From Paenibacillus sp. 1_12 (GTDB taxonomy: Bacteria; Bacillota; Bacilli; Paenibacillales; NBRC-103111): a DNA stretch of 64,000 nucleotides. The first letter of the stretch is position 1. Each line of letters opens with the position of its first letter. Positions 52,194-61,108 of the stretch are shown one piece after another. The position numbers were made by a program, and so were the translations under genes. The DNA lies in NCBI RefSeq assembly GCF_900114475.1, contig NZ_FOTE01000010.1, positions 1 to 64,000 on the forward strand, read 5' to 3'. The notes beneath the pieces were generated by a model, which was given only the letters and a program-made list of their open reading frames with translations, ran no database searches and had not been told where the DNA came from.

Positions 52194-53876
52194 TCATCGG
52201 CCTCCTCCTCCACCCGGGAATCCTCCTCCTCCTCCTGCAGGGAATCCGCCAGCACCTCCGCCACCGTTGCCGTTTCTTATGCCCTGCTGATACTGATTTC
52301 TCAGAGCGTCGGTTTCCGACTGGGAAAGCTTCCGCTGTGGAGCCGCTGTCTGATTGACAAGCACATCACCGGCAGCAAGGCCATCCGTAATTTCAATTAG
52401 CGTGGAGCTGTTTGCGCCAATTTTAACCTCATGCTCGGCTTCAATGGTTCCATCTTCTTTTTTCAATGAAACTGTCTTTTTACCGTTGCGTGTTTTTACA
52501 TTTTCCACTGGAACGACAAGCACATTTTTCTTATCCTCGATGAGAATATCTGCCGTAGCGGTCATCGTATACTTAAGCTCAGATGCATTGTTCAATGTCA
52601 CCACGGCTGTATAGAAGGTCACTCCGTTCGTAACCGTACCCACGGTAGATACCTGTGTAACTTCCCCATTAAAAACTTTGCCCGCAATGGCATCAACCTT
52701 AACCTCTGCTTTTTGGCCTACTTTGATCTTGGGGAGATCCAGCTCATCTACTTTGACGGGCAGCTGAAGTGTATCCAGATTGGCTACTGCACCCAGCTGT
52801 ACATTACTTGCAATTGTAGTTCCAACTGGATAGGAGGCAAGAACATTTTTCTTTTGATCAACGAAATCGGTCGAGAATACACCGTCAAAAGGTGCGTACA
52901 CCTTCAGCTTTTCCAGCTGATCTTCCAAATCCTTGATGCTTTTTAGCGACTGGGTAATCTGATTTTGTTTATTCGTAATATCCTTTTGCAAGGTGTCACT
53001 CACAATGGTACTGATCAGATCACCTTTTTTGACCATTTGGTTTTCTTTGATCACTAATTGGTCAATATTACCAGTAACACCAGCCATCACGTTTACCGAG
53101 TTTTTATATTGCAGCGCGGTCTGTACTTTGGATTCCAGCTTCAAGCCGTCAACTGTAATCGCACCCTTGACATTTTGTCCTGCATCCATAGTTCCATCGT
53201 TGTCCACGCGAATATTCACATCATCGAGATGATTGCCTTTGGCATCTGATTTGACGGATTGTGAAACGGATGTGACAACACCTGACTTGGTCAGCATAAA
53301 GCCATCAATGGTCAACTGGACCAAATCACCCGCTTTAATTTGTGCTGCTTCCTCCTGAAGAAACGGGAGTGCTGCCGTTAACGTATCTATACTGGCAATC
53401 GTAGCAATTTTAGTCGTTTTGGAAACGCCAGCACCCTCACTCACTGTTGTCGCCAAAATTAATTTCCCGCTAGCGGATGCATAAGTTTTCAAAGCTCCTG
53501 CCTGGGTCTGCAAATCCTGCATATCCGACTCATATCCGCTTAACGTAAGCCTTGCTGAATCCAGCTTTTCATCCAGACTCGAATCGGACACCTCCAACAG
53601 CAAATCCCCTTTTTTGACGGTTTGATTTCTGGTCAGGTTAAGGGTCTTAATCATGCCTTCCTTGGGAGGGACAATCGTTTGCTGCTCCTGCGGCTCCAAT
53701 TGAGCCGTACCGGAAATGGCTGTGCGCACATTTCCTTTTTTTACGGTATAGGTCGTTTGTTGTACAGCTACCTGCTTCGTTCCGAGCAGTGTATCCTTTT
53801 TCATATAGGCGTATGTACCTCCGCCGCATACCAGAATTGCCGCCAGTGTGATAATAATCACTTTTTTCTTGTTCAT
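52194..53876 (-). CDS. HlyD/MacA-type efflux adaptor with glycine-rich tail
   Basis: 560 residues. N-terminal anchor (KKVIIITLAAILVCGGGTYA), two lipoyl-like half motifs (KGNVRTAISGTAQLEPQEQQ; LNLTRNQTVKKGDLLLEVSD), a second similar half later (GNIDQLVIKENQMVKKGDLI), a coiled-coil segment (KNQITQSLKSIKDLEDQLEK) and beta-barrel and membrane-proximal domains. It ends in a glycine-rich repeat with FPGGGGG. It is longer than typical MacA because the lipoyl/barrel region appears twice. In a Gram-positive cell it would couple the MacB pump to an outer substrate or partner. Confidence 0.88.
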   Translation of the reverse strand: MNKKKVIIITLAAILVCGGGTYAYMKKDTLLGTKQVAVQQTTYTVKKGNVRTAISGTAQLEPQEQQTIVPPKEGMIKTLNLTRNQTVKKGDLLLEVSDSSLDEKLDSARLTLSGYESDMQDLQTQAGALKTYASASGKLILATTVSEGAGVSKTTKIATIASIDTLTAALPFLQEEAAQIKAGDLVQLTIDGFMLTKSGVVTSVSQSVKSDAKGNHLDDVNIRVDNDGTMDAGQNVKGAITVDGLKLESKVQTALQYKNSVNVMAGVTGNIDQLVIKENQMVKKGDLISTIVSDTLQKDITNKQNQITQSLKSIKDLEDQLEKLKVYAPFDGVFSTDFVDQKKNVLASYPVGTTIASNVQLGAVANLDTLQLPVKVDELDLPKIKVGQKAEVKVDAIAGKVFNGEVTQVSTVGTVTNGVTFYTAVVTLNNASELKYTMTATADILIEDKKNVLVVPVENVKTRNGKKTVSLKKEDGTIEAEHEVKIGANSSTLIEITDGLAAGDVLVNQTAAPQRKLSQSETDALRNQYQQGIRNGNGGGGAGGFPAGGGGGFPGGGGGR

Positions 53877-53888
53877 GAAGGTGCCTCC

Positions 53889-54755
53889 CTAACTGCTATG
53901 ATAATAATCAACATTGATTTCGTTCCATTTGGATCCAAGCGAGGCTTTATCACCATAATAATGAAGCTTGCTATGCTCATCGATCAATATAACTTCACAA
54001 TAAGCGGCGTGCTCAGCTATCATTGACAACCCTTTATCCGAACCGAGCTTGGCTATAACCTGAGCCCAGATTGCACATTCAACCGGATCTATTCCAGTTA
54101 CTGTACAGGCATTAGGGAATTCTGTTTCTGGCACTTGTGTTGTATAGGTTGCAAGAGCTCCTTCTGACAATGACACCGTGGCGACCAGCCCCGTTGGTTG
54201 TCCCGGCTTGTTAATCCCGATTACCCAAGGATCAAAGCTCTCGATAGGTCTGCCCCATACTTTATAGGAATCCCCTACACGAAGCAGACCCTGTTTAAGC
54301 TTCATCCGGTGCTGAAACATTTCGGCCAATCGCTGTAAAATCCAGTTCTGAACAATGCTATCCAGCTCCAGAGTCGTTTCCTCCGGAAGGCGTACCGATT
54401 TCGTATCCGAATCGAGTGAAAGCTGAAGAGGTAAATGGGAAGACGAACTAACCAACGGGTTATACATATTGCCGGTTACTTTCCGATACGTTTCGGTGAG
54501 CGCCAAAATCTCCATCATTGGATCCGACACCTTGCAGCGTTCCCCGGACAACGTATTTAAATGGTTTAATTCACTATGAGGAAAGTTTTGGCCAAATCGA
54601 AATTCGGTGTCCCTGAACCATCCCACCGCCAGTCTTTCAATAGCTGCGATTTCCTGATCTTCGGCCCAAATCATAAAGTCCACATTCGTATTCAGCGCTT
54701 GAAAATGAAACCGATGAAACATTTCAGAAAAGCGATTCGATGTGCTGGCTATCAT
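53889..54755 (-). CDS. ApbE-like protein with degenerate FAD site
   Basis: 288 residues from the ATG at 54755 (GAGGGGG upstream). FRFGQNFPHSELNHLN matches the ApbE start motif (xFRPDSELxRLN), and SGERCKVSDPMMEILALTET fits the following helix. But the FAD-binding DLGAxAKGYAxD region reads LELDSIVQNWILQRL and the LVNLGGDI motif reads LLRVGDSYKVWG, with the glycine pair and Lys missing. No signal peptide or lipobox is evident. It is probably not an active FMN transferase. First gene of the efflux operon, preceded by 11-bp operator repeats. Confidence 0.7.
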   Translation of the reverse strand: MIASTSNRFSEMFHRFHFQALNTNVDFMIWAEDQEIAAIERLAVGWFRDTEFRFGQNFPHSELNHLNTLSGERCKVSDPMMEILALTETYRKVTGNMYNPLVSSSSHLPLQLSLDSDTKSVRLPEETTLELDSIVQNWILQRLAEMFQHRMKLKQGLLRVGDSYKVWGRPIESFDPWVIGINKPGQPTGLVATVSLSEGALATYTTQVPETEFPNACTVTGIDPVECAIWAQVIAKLGSDKGLSMIAEHAAYCEVILIDEHSKLHYYGDKASLGSKWNEINVDYYHSS

Positions 54756-54812
54756 GACCCTCCCCCTCTTTCCTCTGCTAAACCTTGCTGATGATTTCAT
54801 TATGAAGGGCAT

Positions 54813-54907
54813 ACCTGAAATAAACTTGATGATTGCCTGAAAAATTGCTGAAGAACTTTAGGCTATTAAATAACCGAGCATTCAGCAAACTTTCAGCTAA
54901 CGTTCAG
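54813..54907. promoter_or_regulatory. Two blocks of 11-bp-spaced response-regulator repeats upstream of the efflux operon
   Basis: Block 1 has ACCTGA, ACTTGA, GCCTGA and TGCTGA at 54813, 54824, 54835 and 54846, exactly 11 bases apart. Block 2 has ATTCAG, TTTCAG and GTTCAG at 54880, 54891 and 54902, again 11 apart and in the opposite orientation. OmpR/PhoB-family regulators bind such direct repeats, one dimer per two units. A possible -10, CATAAT, lies at 54804-54799 on the minus strand. Confidence 0.65.
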
Positions 54908-54922
54908 AAAACTCCAATAACC

Positions 54923-54938
54923 CGACCTTGCGAGGTCG
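54923..54938. terminator. Short hairpin after the FlxA-like gene
   Basis: CGACCT, loop TGCG, AGGTCG. It lies 20 bases after the stop at 54958 on the minus strand. The T-run on that side is broken (GGTTATTGGAGTTTT), so termination may be partial. Confidence 0.5.
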
Positions 54939-54957
54939 AGTTTGTCATTTTTTTACA

Positions 54958-55296
54958 TTAAATTCGGATATCAATCGAGCTGATTGCTGAGCTATTGGAT
55001 GCTGCTTCAGCCTCGCTTTTGTTCTTTGTACTGTTGGTTTCATTAGGGTTTATACCACTTGGTGTGCTTGAGCTATTGGCAGTTTTGTTCTTTTGAGCGA
55101 TTTGACGGTCTATCACATCAATTTGCTGCTGTATAATTTGTGCCTTCTGCTCCTTAATCTTAGAGTCCTCCTTGCTATCCTGGAGCTTGCTCAGTTCACT
55201 TTGTAATGCTGCTTTTTTCTTCTCCAAATCGCTTGTGTTACTGCTGTTCGTTGAGTAAGAAGCTGAAGAGCTTGGAGAAACAGAAGAAATGTTCAC
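54958..55296 (-). CDS. FlxA-like small coiled-coil protein
   Basis: 112 residues, GTG start at 55296 with GGTGG upstream. An N-terminal Ser-rich tract is followed by a coiled coil (LEKKKAALQSELSKLQDSKE, then IIQQQIDVIDRQIAQKNKTA) and a Ser/Asn-rich tail. This matches the FlxA-like family, small proteins often found with secretion or signalling loci; function unknown. It lies between the efflux operon and the response regulator and shares their operator repeats. Confidence 0.7.
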   Translation of the reverse strand: MNISSVSPSSSASYSTNSSNTSDLEKKKAALQSELSKLQDSKEDSKIKEQKAQIIQQQIDVIDRQIAQKNKTANSSSTPSGINPNETNSTKNKSEAEAASNSSAISSIDIRI

Positions 55297-55363
55297 AGTT
55301 TCACCACCGATGTATGAGATTATTTTCCGCGCCAGTTGAGTTTACTCTTCTCAAAGCCTAGTA

Positions 55364-55450
55364 ACCTGAGCGCTACCTGAAATTTACCTGAAGATTTGCT
55401 TAAGAATACATTTTCAACGTATTTTCAGTTATCTTTCAGTGGTATTTCAG
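55364..55450. promoter_or_regulatory. Divergent 11-bp-spaced response-regulator repeats
   Basis: ACCTGA occurs at 55364, 55375 and 55386 (a weaker TGCTTA at 55397), and TTTCAA, TTTCAG, TTTCAG, TTTCAG at 55412, 55423, 55434 and 55445: perfect 11-base spacing in both blocks. A -10 TACTAT at 55463-55468 follows the last repeat by 12 bases, so the block takes the place of a -35 element, as at PhoB/PhoP-activated promoters. Autoregulation of the two-component system is inferred. Confidence 0.7.
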
Positions 55451-55501
55451 TTCAGAAACAGATACTATAACCATAACGCTTGCTTGAGGGGGATAAACAA
55501 T

Positions 55502-56185
55502 ATGCAGCCACTAAAAGGTATTAAAATATTGCTTGTCGATGATGAGCCGAATATCCTGCAGTTTCTGGAATTAGGATTACAAAATGAAGGCTTTGAAGTG
55601 AAGTGCGCCCAGGATGGGATCGCGGCTATTAACCTAATTAAACAGTTTCAACCACACGTCGCGATACTCGATGTCATGATGCCGGGTATGGATGGATTTG
55701 AAGTATGCCGGATGCTGAAAAAGACGGAAAATGTTGCCGTAATTATGCTGACAGCCAAGGATGAGGTCGATGATCGGGTGAAGGGTCTTACACTTGGTGC
55801 TGACGATTATATGGTTAAGCCTTTTAGCTTTGATGAGCTGTTAGCCCGCATACACGCAAGAATCCGCAATCAATTTCCCAATTTATTTGGGGAGGTCGTC
55901 ATCGGTCCTTTCCGAATTGATGATCGCCGTAAAGAAATCAGCTTGGAGAACCGAGTATTGGAACTCTCTCCAACGGAATATGAGCTGTTAAAATTTTTGG
56001 TGCTCAATCATGGTCTTGTGCTAAGTAAATCCATGATATTGGAAAAGGTGTGGAGCTACGATTTTGGAGGCGAAGAAAACATTGTAGAGGTGTATATTCG
56101 TTCCTTAAGAGATAAGCTTAACGACAAAGATCGCCAGTTGATTCGGACTTTACGTGGATCGGGGTACCGGGTGGATCTTTCATGA
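55502..56185 (+). CDS. OmpR/PhoB-family response regulator
   Basis: 227 residues from the ATG at 55502. Receiver domain: DDEPNILQF acidic pocket, phospho-acceptor Asp in HVAILDVMMPGMDGFEVC, LTAKDE and the lysine in DDYMVKPFSFDELLARIHAR. C-terminal winged helix: LSPTEYELLKFLVLNHGLVL and VEVYIRSLRDKLNDK, ending in RTLRGSGYRVDLS. Overlaps the kinase gene by ATGA. Likely binds the 11-bp repeats on either side of the FlxA-like gene. Confidence 0.94.
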   Translation: MQPLKGIKILLVDDEPNILQFLELGLQNEGFEVKCAQDGIAAINLIKQFQPHVAILDVMMPGMDGFEVCRMLKKTENVAVIMLTAKDEVDDRVKGLTLGADDYMVKPFSFDELLARIHARIRNQFPNLFGEVVIGPFRIDDRRKEISLENRVLELSPTEYELLKFLVLNHGLVLSKSMILEKVWSYDFGGEENIVEVYIRSLRDKLNDKDRQLIRTLRGSGYRVDLS

Positions 56186-57642
56186 TAGCGAAAAAAGAAT
56201 TTAAATGGAAGCAGTTCTTTGCGCCAAATTCGTTAAAAATCCAGCTATTGTCCCGATCACTTATCATTCTTGCCGCTCTACTCGTCCTGATCGGGGTGCT
56301 GCAGTACGTATTTATGAAAGACATTATTTACAAAAATAAAGCGACAAGCGTCCAAAGCCAGATTATGTCGCTTCCGCGTGACGCCTGGCAGCAAGCTGGG
56401 AGAAACAATGAGAACGGAAATTCGCGCGCATCCTTTTTCTTTATGCCGGAAACGTCCTTGGCCTTCATTGATGCTGCCGGCAATTACACGGCATTGGCAA
56501 GCCGTTCAGGAATAGAAAATGGCCCCCGGTTGGAAACGCAGGAATATCTCGAAGCATTGAAATTCAAGAAAAAACCTGAATTGAACTACCGGGTTATGTT
56601 GGATGACAATGGAGTCGAGTATTTAGTCGTTTTGCAGCCAGTATTCACCGCTCCTGGGCAGATGAATGGATTAGTGCAAGTCAGTACGATGACGGGCCCG
56701 CTCAAAGAGCTGCTTATTCGTCAGATGCTCACCTTCCTGCTGCTATCTGTTGCAGCCATGGTGTTTGGTTTACTCGGATATTTACCCTTGCTGCGTAAAA
56801 CGCTCGTTCCCTTGTCCAACATGGGCAATACGGTTGAGCAAATTAATGCCGGGAATTTGGATCATCGCTTCCCGACTCATCAAGGACAGCTTGAGGTCGA
56901 TCAGCTGGCAGAATCATTTAACGGGATGCTGGAGCGGTTGGAGGCCTCCTTTCAGGCAGAAAAAGAAACCCAGGAGCAAATGCATCGTTTTATCGCAGAT
57001 GCTTCTCATGAGCTTCGTACACCTCTGACTTCTATTCATGGGTTCCTCGAGGTACTAATGCGAGGAGCTGCCAACAATCCCGAACAGCTGCATAAAGCTT
57101 TGAAAAGTATGCACGGAGAGTCCGCACGGCTGAATAAATTAGTGAATGACCTACTACTCTTGGCCAAGCTTGATCGTACACCACAAATTCTGCTCAAAGA
57201 GGGCTCGTTGGATGCCGTCATACGTGAAATGGAGCCTCAGCTTCATATTTTGGCAGGTACACGCAAGCTTACTTTACAGGTTGAGCCTCAGATGGTTTGC
57301 AAATTCGTGACAGACAACATGAAACAGGTCGTTCTCAATTTGTTTCAAAATGCCGTCCAGCACACAGATCCTGAAACTGGACATATCGAGGTTTCCTTAA
57401 CCAGCAAGGATCAGGGTGTGGTGCTGTCCGTTAAAGACAACGGCCCTGGTATTAGTGAATCCCATCTTCCCTATGTGTTTGATCGTTTTTATCGCAGTGA
57501 TTCTTCGCGGGCACGCCAATATGGCGGCGCGGGTCTTGGCTTATCTATTACCCAATCGATTGTTGAATCCCATCATGGAACGATTCATGTAACCTCTAAG
57601 TTCGGTCAAGGCTGTACGTTCCATGTGTGGATCCCTGCGTAA
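56182..57642 (+). CDS. Membrane sensor histidine kinase
   Basis: 486 residues. Helices at about 25-45 and 180-205 flank an extracellular sensor of about 130 residues; a HAMP segment follows (TLVPLSNMGNTVEQINAGNL). The phospho-acceptor H-box is FIADASHELRTPLTSIHGFL; the ATPase lobe has N-box NLFQNAVQH, G1 VKDNGPGI, F-box FDRFYRSD and G2 GGAGLGLSI. It pairs with the response regulator. The stimulus is unknown; linkage to the MacB-type pump suggests an envelope-active compound. Confidence 0.94.
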   Translation: MIAKKEFKWKQFFAPNSLKIQLLSRSLIILAALLVLIGVLQYVFMKDIIYKNKATSVQSQIMSLPRDAWQQAGRNNENGNSRASFFFMPETSLAFIDAAGNYTALASRSGIENGPRLETQEYLEALKFKKKPELNYRVMLDDNGVEYLVVLQPVFTAPGQMNGLVQVSTMTGPLKELLIRQMLTFLLLSVAAMVFGLLGYLPLLRKTLVPLSNMGNTVEQINAGNLDHRFPTHQGQLEVDQLAESFNGMLERLEASFQAEKETQEQMHRFIADASHELRTPLTSIHGFLEVLMRGAANNPEQLHKALKSMHGESARLNKLVNDLLLLAKLDRTPQILLKEGSLDAVIREMEPQLHILAGTRKLTLQVEPQMVCKFVTDNMKQVVLNLFQNAVQHTDPETGHIEVSLTSKDQGVVLSVKDNGPGISESHLPYVFDRFYRSDSSRARQYGGAGLGLSITQSIVESHHGTIHVTSKFGQGCTFHVWIPA

Positions 57643-57657
57643 CGTAGTTGGATTCAT

Positions 57658-59289
57658 TCAGAATTTACCCGCCGTATGGAAATCCCGATATTCCTGCGGC
57701 GTCATATTGTAGTGCTTTTTAAATACATGAATAAATGAATGCGCTCGTTGATAACCCAGCTTTTCGGCAATTTCATAGATTTTATCGTGATTGTTTTTCA
57801 ACAAATAGGCGGCTTTCTCCATACGAAGCTGGAACACATAATCCGTAATATTTTGGTTGGTCTCCAGCTTGTAAATTTTCGACAAATAGACAGGATGCAG
57901 ATAAATATGGTCGGCTATGGTTTGCAAGGAAACATCCTCACTTAAATGTTGATCCACGAACTGCTGCACACGCTGAACGATTGATGAACGTGAATCCTGA
58001 ACCTCCTTATCCATATCTGCCTTCAATTGGCTAAGTACACGGAAGCTCCAATCACGAAGCATGCCTACCGAACGAAATGGCAATCCCTCAATGAGCTTAT
58101 AATAATCCGCACCCAAAAGCTCGGCTAGCTGCTTTCCATTTTTATGCGTAATATAGGAAAAGGCAGCGGACACCGTAAAGAAAACTTCAAGCACATATTC
58201 TTGTGACTGTGACCATTGATTAGCTAATTCATCGAATACCGCCAGCAGTTTTTCTTCTGCATCCTTCCAACGCCCAGCTTCGAGTAATTGCGTTAAGGTT
58301 GGAAGCTCATACAGCCGCTGCAGGGTTCGATAGGTTTCATCGTGGATCTCCGTATCCGCAGCTGTCATAAATAGATTGTGTTCACTGCCAATCCTTTTAC
58401 GAAATAACGACAACGCTTGGTTATACATCGTAGTCACGTCTTCAGGAAATTGACCCCAATTGCTCACTAGCACTGAAATTTTCCCCTTCAAATACGTCGA
58501 AACCGCTTTTTGAAGCTCACTGGATGTGCGTTCCAAATGCTGCTGAACCTCTGCTTGTATGCTAAAAGTTTTACTTTTCAACATAAACACCAAGTAATCA
58601 TGATTATCTTTACAATGCCATAAATCATAATGTGGCGAAAATAATTCCTCTGCGATATTACTTACCGCATATTCAAACAGTGAAAGACTATGAGCGTCAT
58701 AATGCAAAAATTGCTCTTCCATCCGCACCATGATCATAGCAAAGGGACTGTCCTGAAAATCCGGAATACTCAACTCACGCATTCTCGGCTCCCAAGCTTC
58801 AGTCCCATATCTTCTTCCCTGCAGTAGCTCATTTAACAGATTTCCTTTTAACAAAGGCAAGTTTTCCCTCAATGTATGACGAATACGCTGCTGGGAAACA
58901 ATATCCTCCCATTCGGCTTGAATCTGCATCAGTACTCGCAGGACCGTTTCACGAACCTGCTCTTCAGATACAGGCTTTAATAAATAATCAGCGGTTCCAT
59001 GATGAATCGCTTCCTGAGCATAGCTGAAATCGGCGTAACCCGATAATAAAATACATTTCGTTCTCTTCCATTTTTCCCGAACGATAGCGATTAATTCGAG
59101 ACCTGTCATACCCGGCATTTGAATGTCTGTGATCAGGATATCAATCGTCGTTGTTTGAAGCAGGACCAAAGCCTCTTGAGCGGAGTAGGCCCTGTGAACC
59201 GTTTCGACACCAAGCGATTCCCAATCCATGGTTCCGGCCAAACGCTCCACCACATGCAATTCATCATCCACGATTAAGATCTGGTACAT
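57658..59289 (-). CDS. YesN-type response regulator with AraC-family DNA-binding domain
   Basis: 543 residues. Receiver: LIVDDELHV, acceptor Asp in IDILITDIQMPGMTGLELIA, KPVSEEQV. A central helical region of about 280 residues has no clear family. C-terminal AraC double HTH: VSLQTIADHIYLHPVYLSKI and YEIAEKLGYQRAHSFIHVFK. It starts inside the end of the kinase gene (26-base overlap). Controls the sugar ABC genes upstream in the same cluster, by analogy with YesMN. Confidence 0.92.
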   Translation of the reverse strand: MYQILIVDDELHVVERLAGTMDWESLGVETVHRAYSAQEALVLLQTTTIDILITDIQMPGMTGLELIAIVREKWKRTKCILLSGYADFSYAQEAIHHGTADYLLKPVSEEQVRETVLRVLMQIQAEWEDIVSQQRIRHTLRENLPLLKGNLLNELLQGRRYGTEAWEPRMRELSIPDFQDSPFAMIMVRMEEQFLHYDAHSLSLFEYAVSNIAEELFSPHYDLWHCKDNHDYLVFMLKSKTFSIQAEVQQHLERTSSELQKAVSTYLKGKISVLVSNWGQFPEDVTTMYNQALSLFRKRIGSEHNLFMTAADTEIHDETYRTLQRLYELPTLTQLLEAGRWKDAEEKLLAVFDELANQWSQSQEYVLEVFFTVSAAFSYITHKNGKQLAELLGADYYKLIEGLPFRSVGMLRDWSFRVLSQLKADMDKEVQDSRSSIVQRVQQFVDQHLSEDVSLQTIADHIYLHPVYLSKIYKLETNQNITDYVFQLRMEKAAYLLKNNHDKIYEIAEKLGYQRAHSFIHVFKKHYNMTPQEYRDFHTAGKF

Positions 59290-61009
59290 CCAGCGAATCC
59301 CTCCATATTACAATCACTTTGAAGCCTTCATTCTCCGCAGCCACAAGCTTAAGTCCAGCCTCTTTGCCAAACTGATACCGGAGCCGTTGGTGAATATTCC
59401 ATACACCGCAGCCAATTTCATCGGACATTGGCGCATCTAACGTTTTTTGCAGCTCACTTAGCCGTTCAGCAGAAACACCCGGCCCATTATCTTCGACAAT
59501 AATTCGATATTCCTCATTATCCGATTCGCCATAGATTCGGATCTGGCCTCTGCCAACTTTTCGCTCCATACCATGAATAATTGCATTCTCTACTAGCGGC
59601 TGCAGCAGCAATCGGGGGATTTTCAAATTTAACATCGAGTCCGGTATTTGCAAATTAAAACACAATCGATCCATCCGTAAATTCTGAATCGTCAAATAGT
59701 TATTAACAAGTTGAAGCTCTTCCTTAACAGTAACAAGCTGTCTTTCCACCCTTGTGGTATAGCGGTAATAATCGCCCAAATTATTAGCCATTTCAACCAC
59801 CGATTGTTTATCCTCCAGCATAGCCATGTTACTAATGAAATAAAGACAATTGTATAAAAAATGAGGATTAATCTGTGCCTGCAGCTGTTTTAACGTAGCT
59901 TCACGAGAACGCAGCTGTTCTGCATGAACAGTCTCTATGAGTTCCTGCATTTGCTCAGTCATCTCATTGAAGCGGCGGATCAGAAAGTCGAATTCATTAT
60001 TGGTTTGGTATTGAATTCGTCCCGAATAATCACCGCGTTTGATTTGCTGGACACTTTGCAGCAGCTTGCCAATAGGAATTTGCACATGCCTGTACAACAA
60101 ATAAGCGGCAACAATTCCTGCGATCAGCAGCAGCCCCATCGAAACATAAAAAAAGTTCTTGCTGGCATTAATGGGCTGTAAAGTTTGCTCCAATGGCACG
60201 TAGTCGACCAAATACCAACCCAATGTATTCGATTTTACGTAATTGACCAGATACTTATCAGTCTTCAAATCAAGCAAACGATTTCCAGAATCCGATTGAA
60301 GTGAGTTCAGCTCCAAATCTTTGAGAACCGCTTGAGTAAGCTTGGGATCGACACTGTGATTATGAATGGCAGCGAGTCCGGGTGCATATAAAAAGGGATC
60401 TCCCTTACCACCCGCTTTGAAATGATCCAGCATTAAACGTATATTTTCCGCATACAAACGGACCTCATACACAACTTGAGCTTGCTCCAATGTTGAAGCG
60501 GAAGCAGGTTGTGCAATTTGACGAACCCATGTATCGCTGCCTGGCTTGCTGTTTCCTTTATCATACGACCAGTTCGCCTGAATCGGCTGCTTCATATATG
60601 CATCACTATAGGTCACAAAAATATTGGAAGACAATGCTTGCTTATCCGCAGATAAATAAATAGATAATTCATTCGTCCAATCGCTTGATACACTCTGTAG
60701 ACCGAGCTTTTCGATTACACGTGATTGTAAACGAAGCCGATCCATGATATCGCTGTCCTTTTTGTCCACATATTGACGGATGAAAGGGTCCTGAGCGACA
60801 ATCACTGGAAACATCGCTAACTGGTCAACAGCTCCATCTACCTGTGAAATAAAAAACTGCTGACGATTCAGCAGATTTCCTTGTATTTCGTCCCTGAGTA
60901 CCTGCACGCTGACCTGATGCGAGTACATATACACACAAGCTATCGGAATCAGCAGGAGGAAGATGATAAGTACCATTTTGCGATACGTATTCCGTTTGGC
61001 TACTGTCAT
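59264..61009 (-). CDS. YesM-type sensor histidine kinase
   Basis: 581 residues from the ATG at 61009 (AAAGGAG upstream); the frame to 61102 has no site. Helix 1 MVLIIFLLLIPIACVYMYS, a dCache-like extracellular region, helix 2 FYVSMGLLLIAGIVAAYLLY, HAMP, then the HPK7 signature: LQAQINPHFLYNCLYFISNM (acceptor His) and the ATPase domain with LLLQPLVENAIIHG and VEDNGPGV. YesM kinases answer to extracellular carbohydrates with the help of the transporter lipoprotein. Confidence 0.93.
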   Translation of the reverse strand: MTVAKRNTYRKMVLIIFLLLIPIACVYMYSHQVSVQVLRDEIQGNLLNRQQFFISQVDGAVDQLAMFPVIVAQDPFIRQYVDKKDSDIMDRLRLQSRVIEKLGLQSVSSDWTNELSIYLSADKQALSSNIFVTYSDAYMKQPIQANWSYDKGNSKPGSDTWVRQIAQPASASTLEQAQVVYEVRLYAENIRLMLDHFKAGGKGDPFLYAPGLAAIHNHSVDPKLTQAVLKDLELNSLQSDSGNRLLDLKTDKYLVNYVKSNTLGWYLVDYVPLEQTLQPINASKNFFYVSMGLLLIAGIVAAYLLYRHVQIPIGKLLQSVQQIKRGDYSGRIQYQTNNEFDFLIRRFNEMTEQMQELIETVHAEQLRSREATLKQLQAQINPHFLYNCLYFISNMAMLEDKQSVVEMANNLGDYYRYTTRVERQLVTVKEELQLVNNYLTIQNLRMDRLCFNLQIPDSMLNLKIPRLLLQPLVENAIIHGMERKVGRGQIRIYGESDNEEYRIIVEDNGPGVSAERLSELQKTLDAPMSDEIGCGVWNIHQRLRYQFGKEAGLKLVAAENEGFKVIVIWRDSLDVPDLNRG

Positions 61010-61108
61010 ATTAACTCCTTTATCCTGCTGATTATTAACCACATATAAGTTTTGTATACCAAAGCTAGATTGAAGCATACAGATCGCTTCTCGCTTTTCC
61101 ATGGAAGG

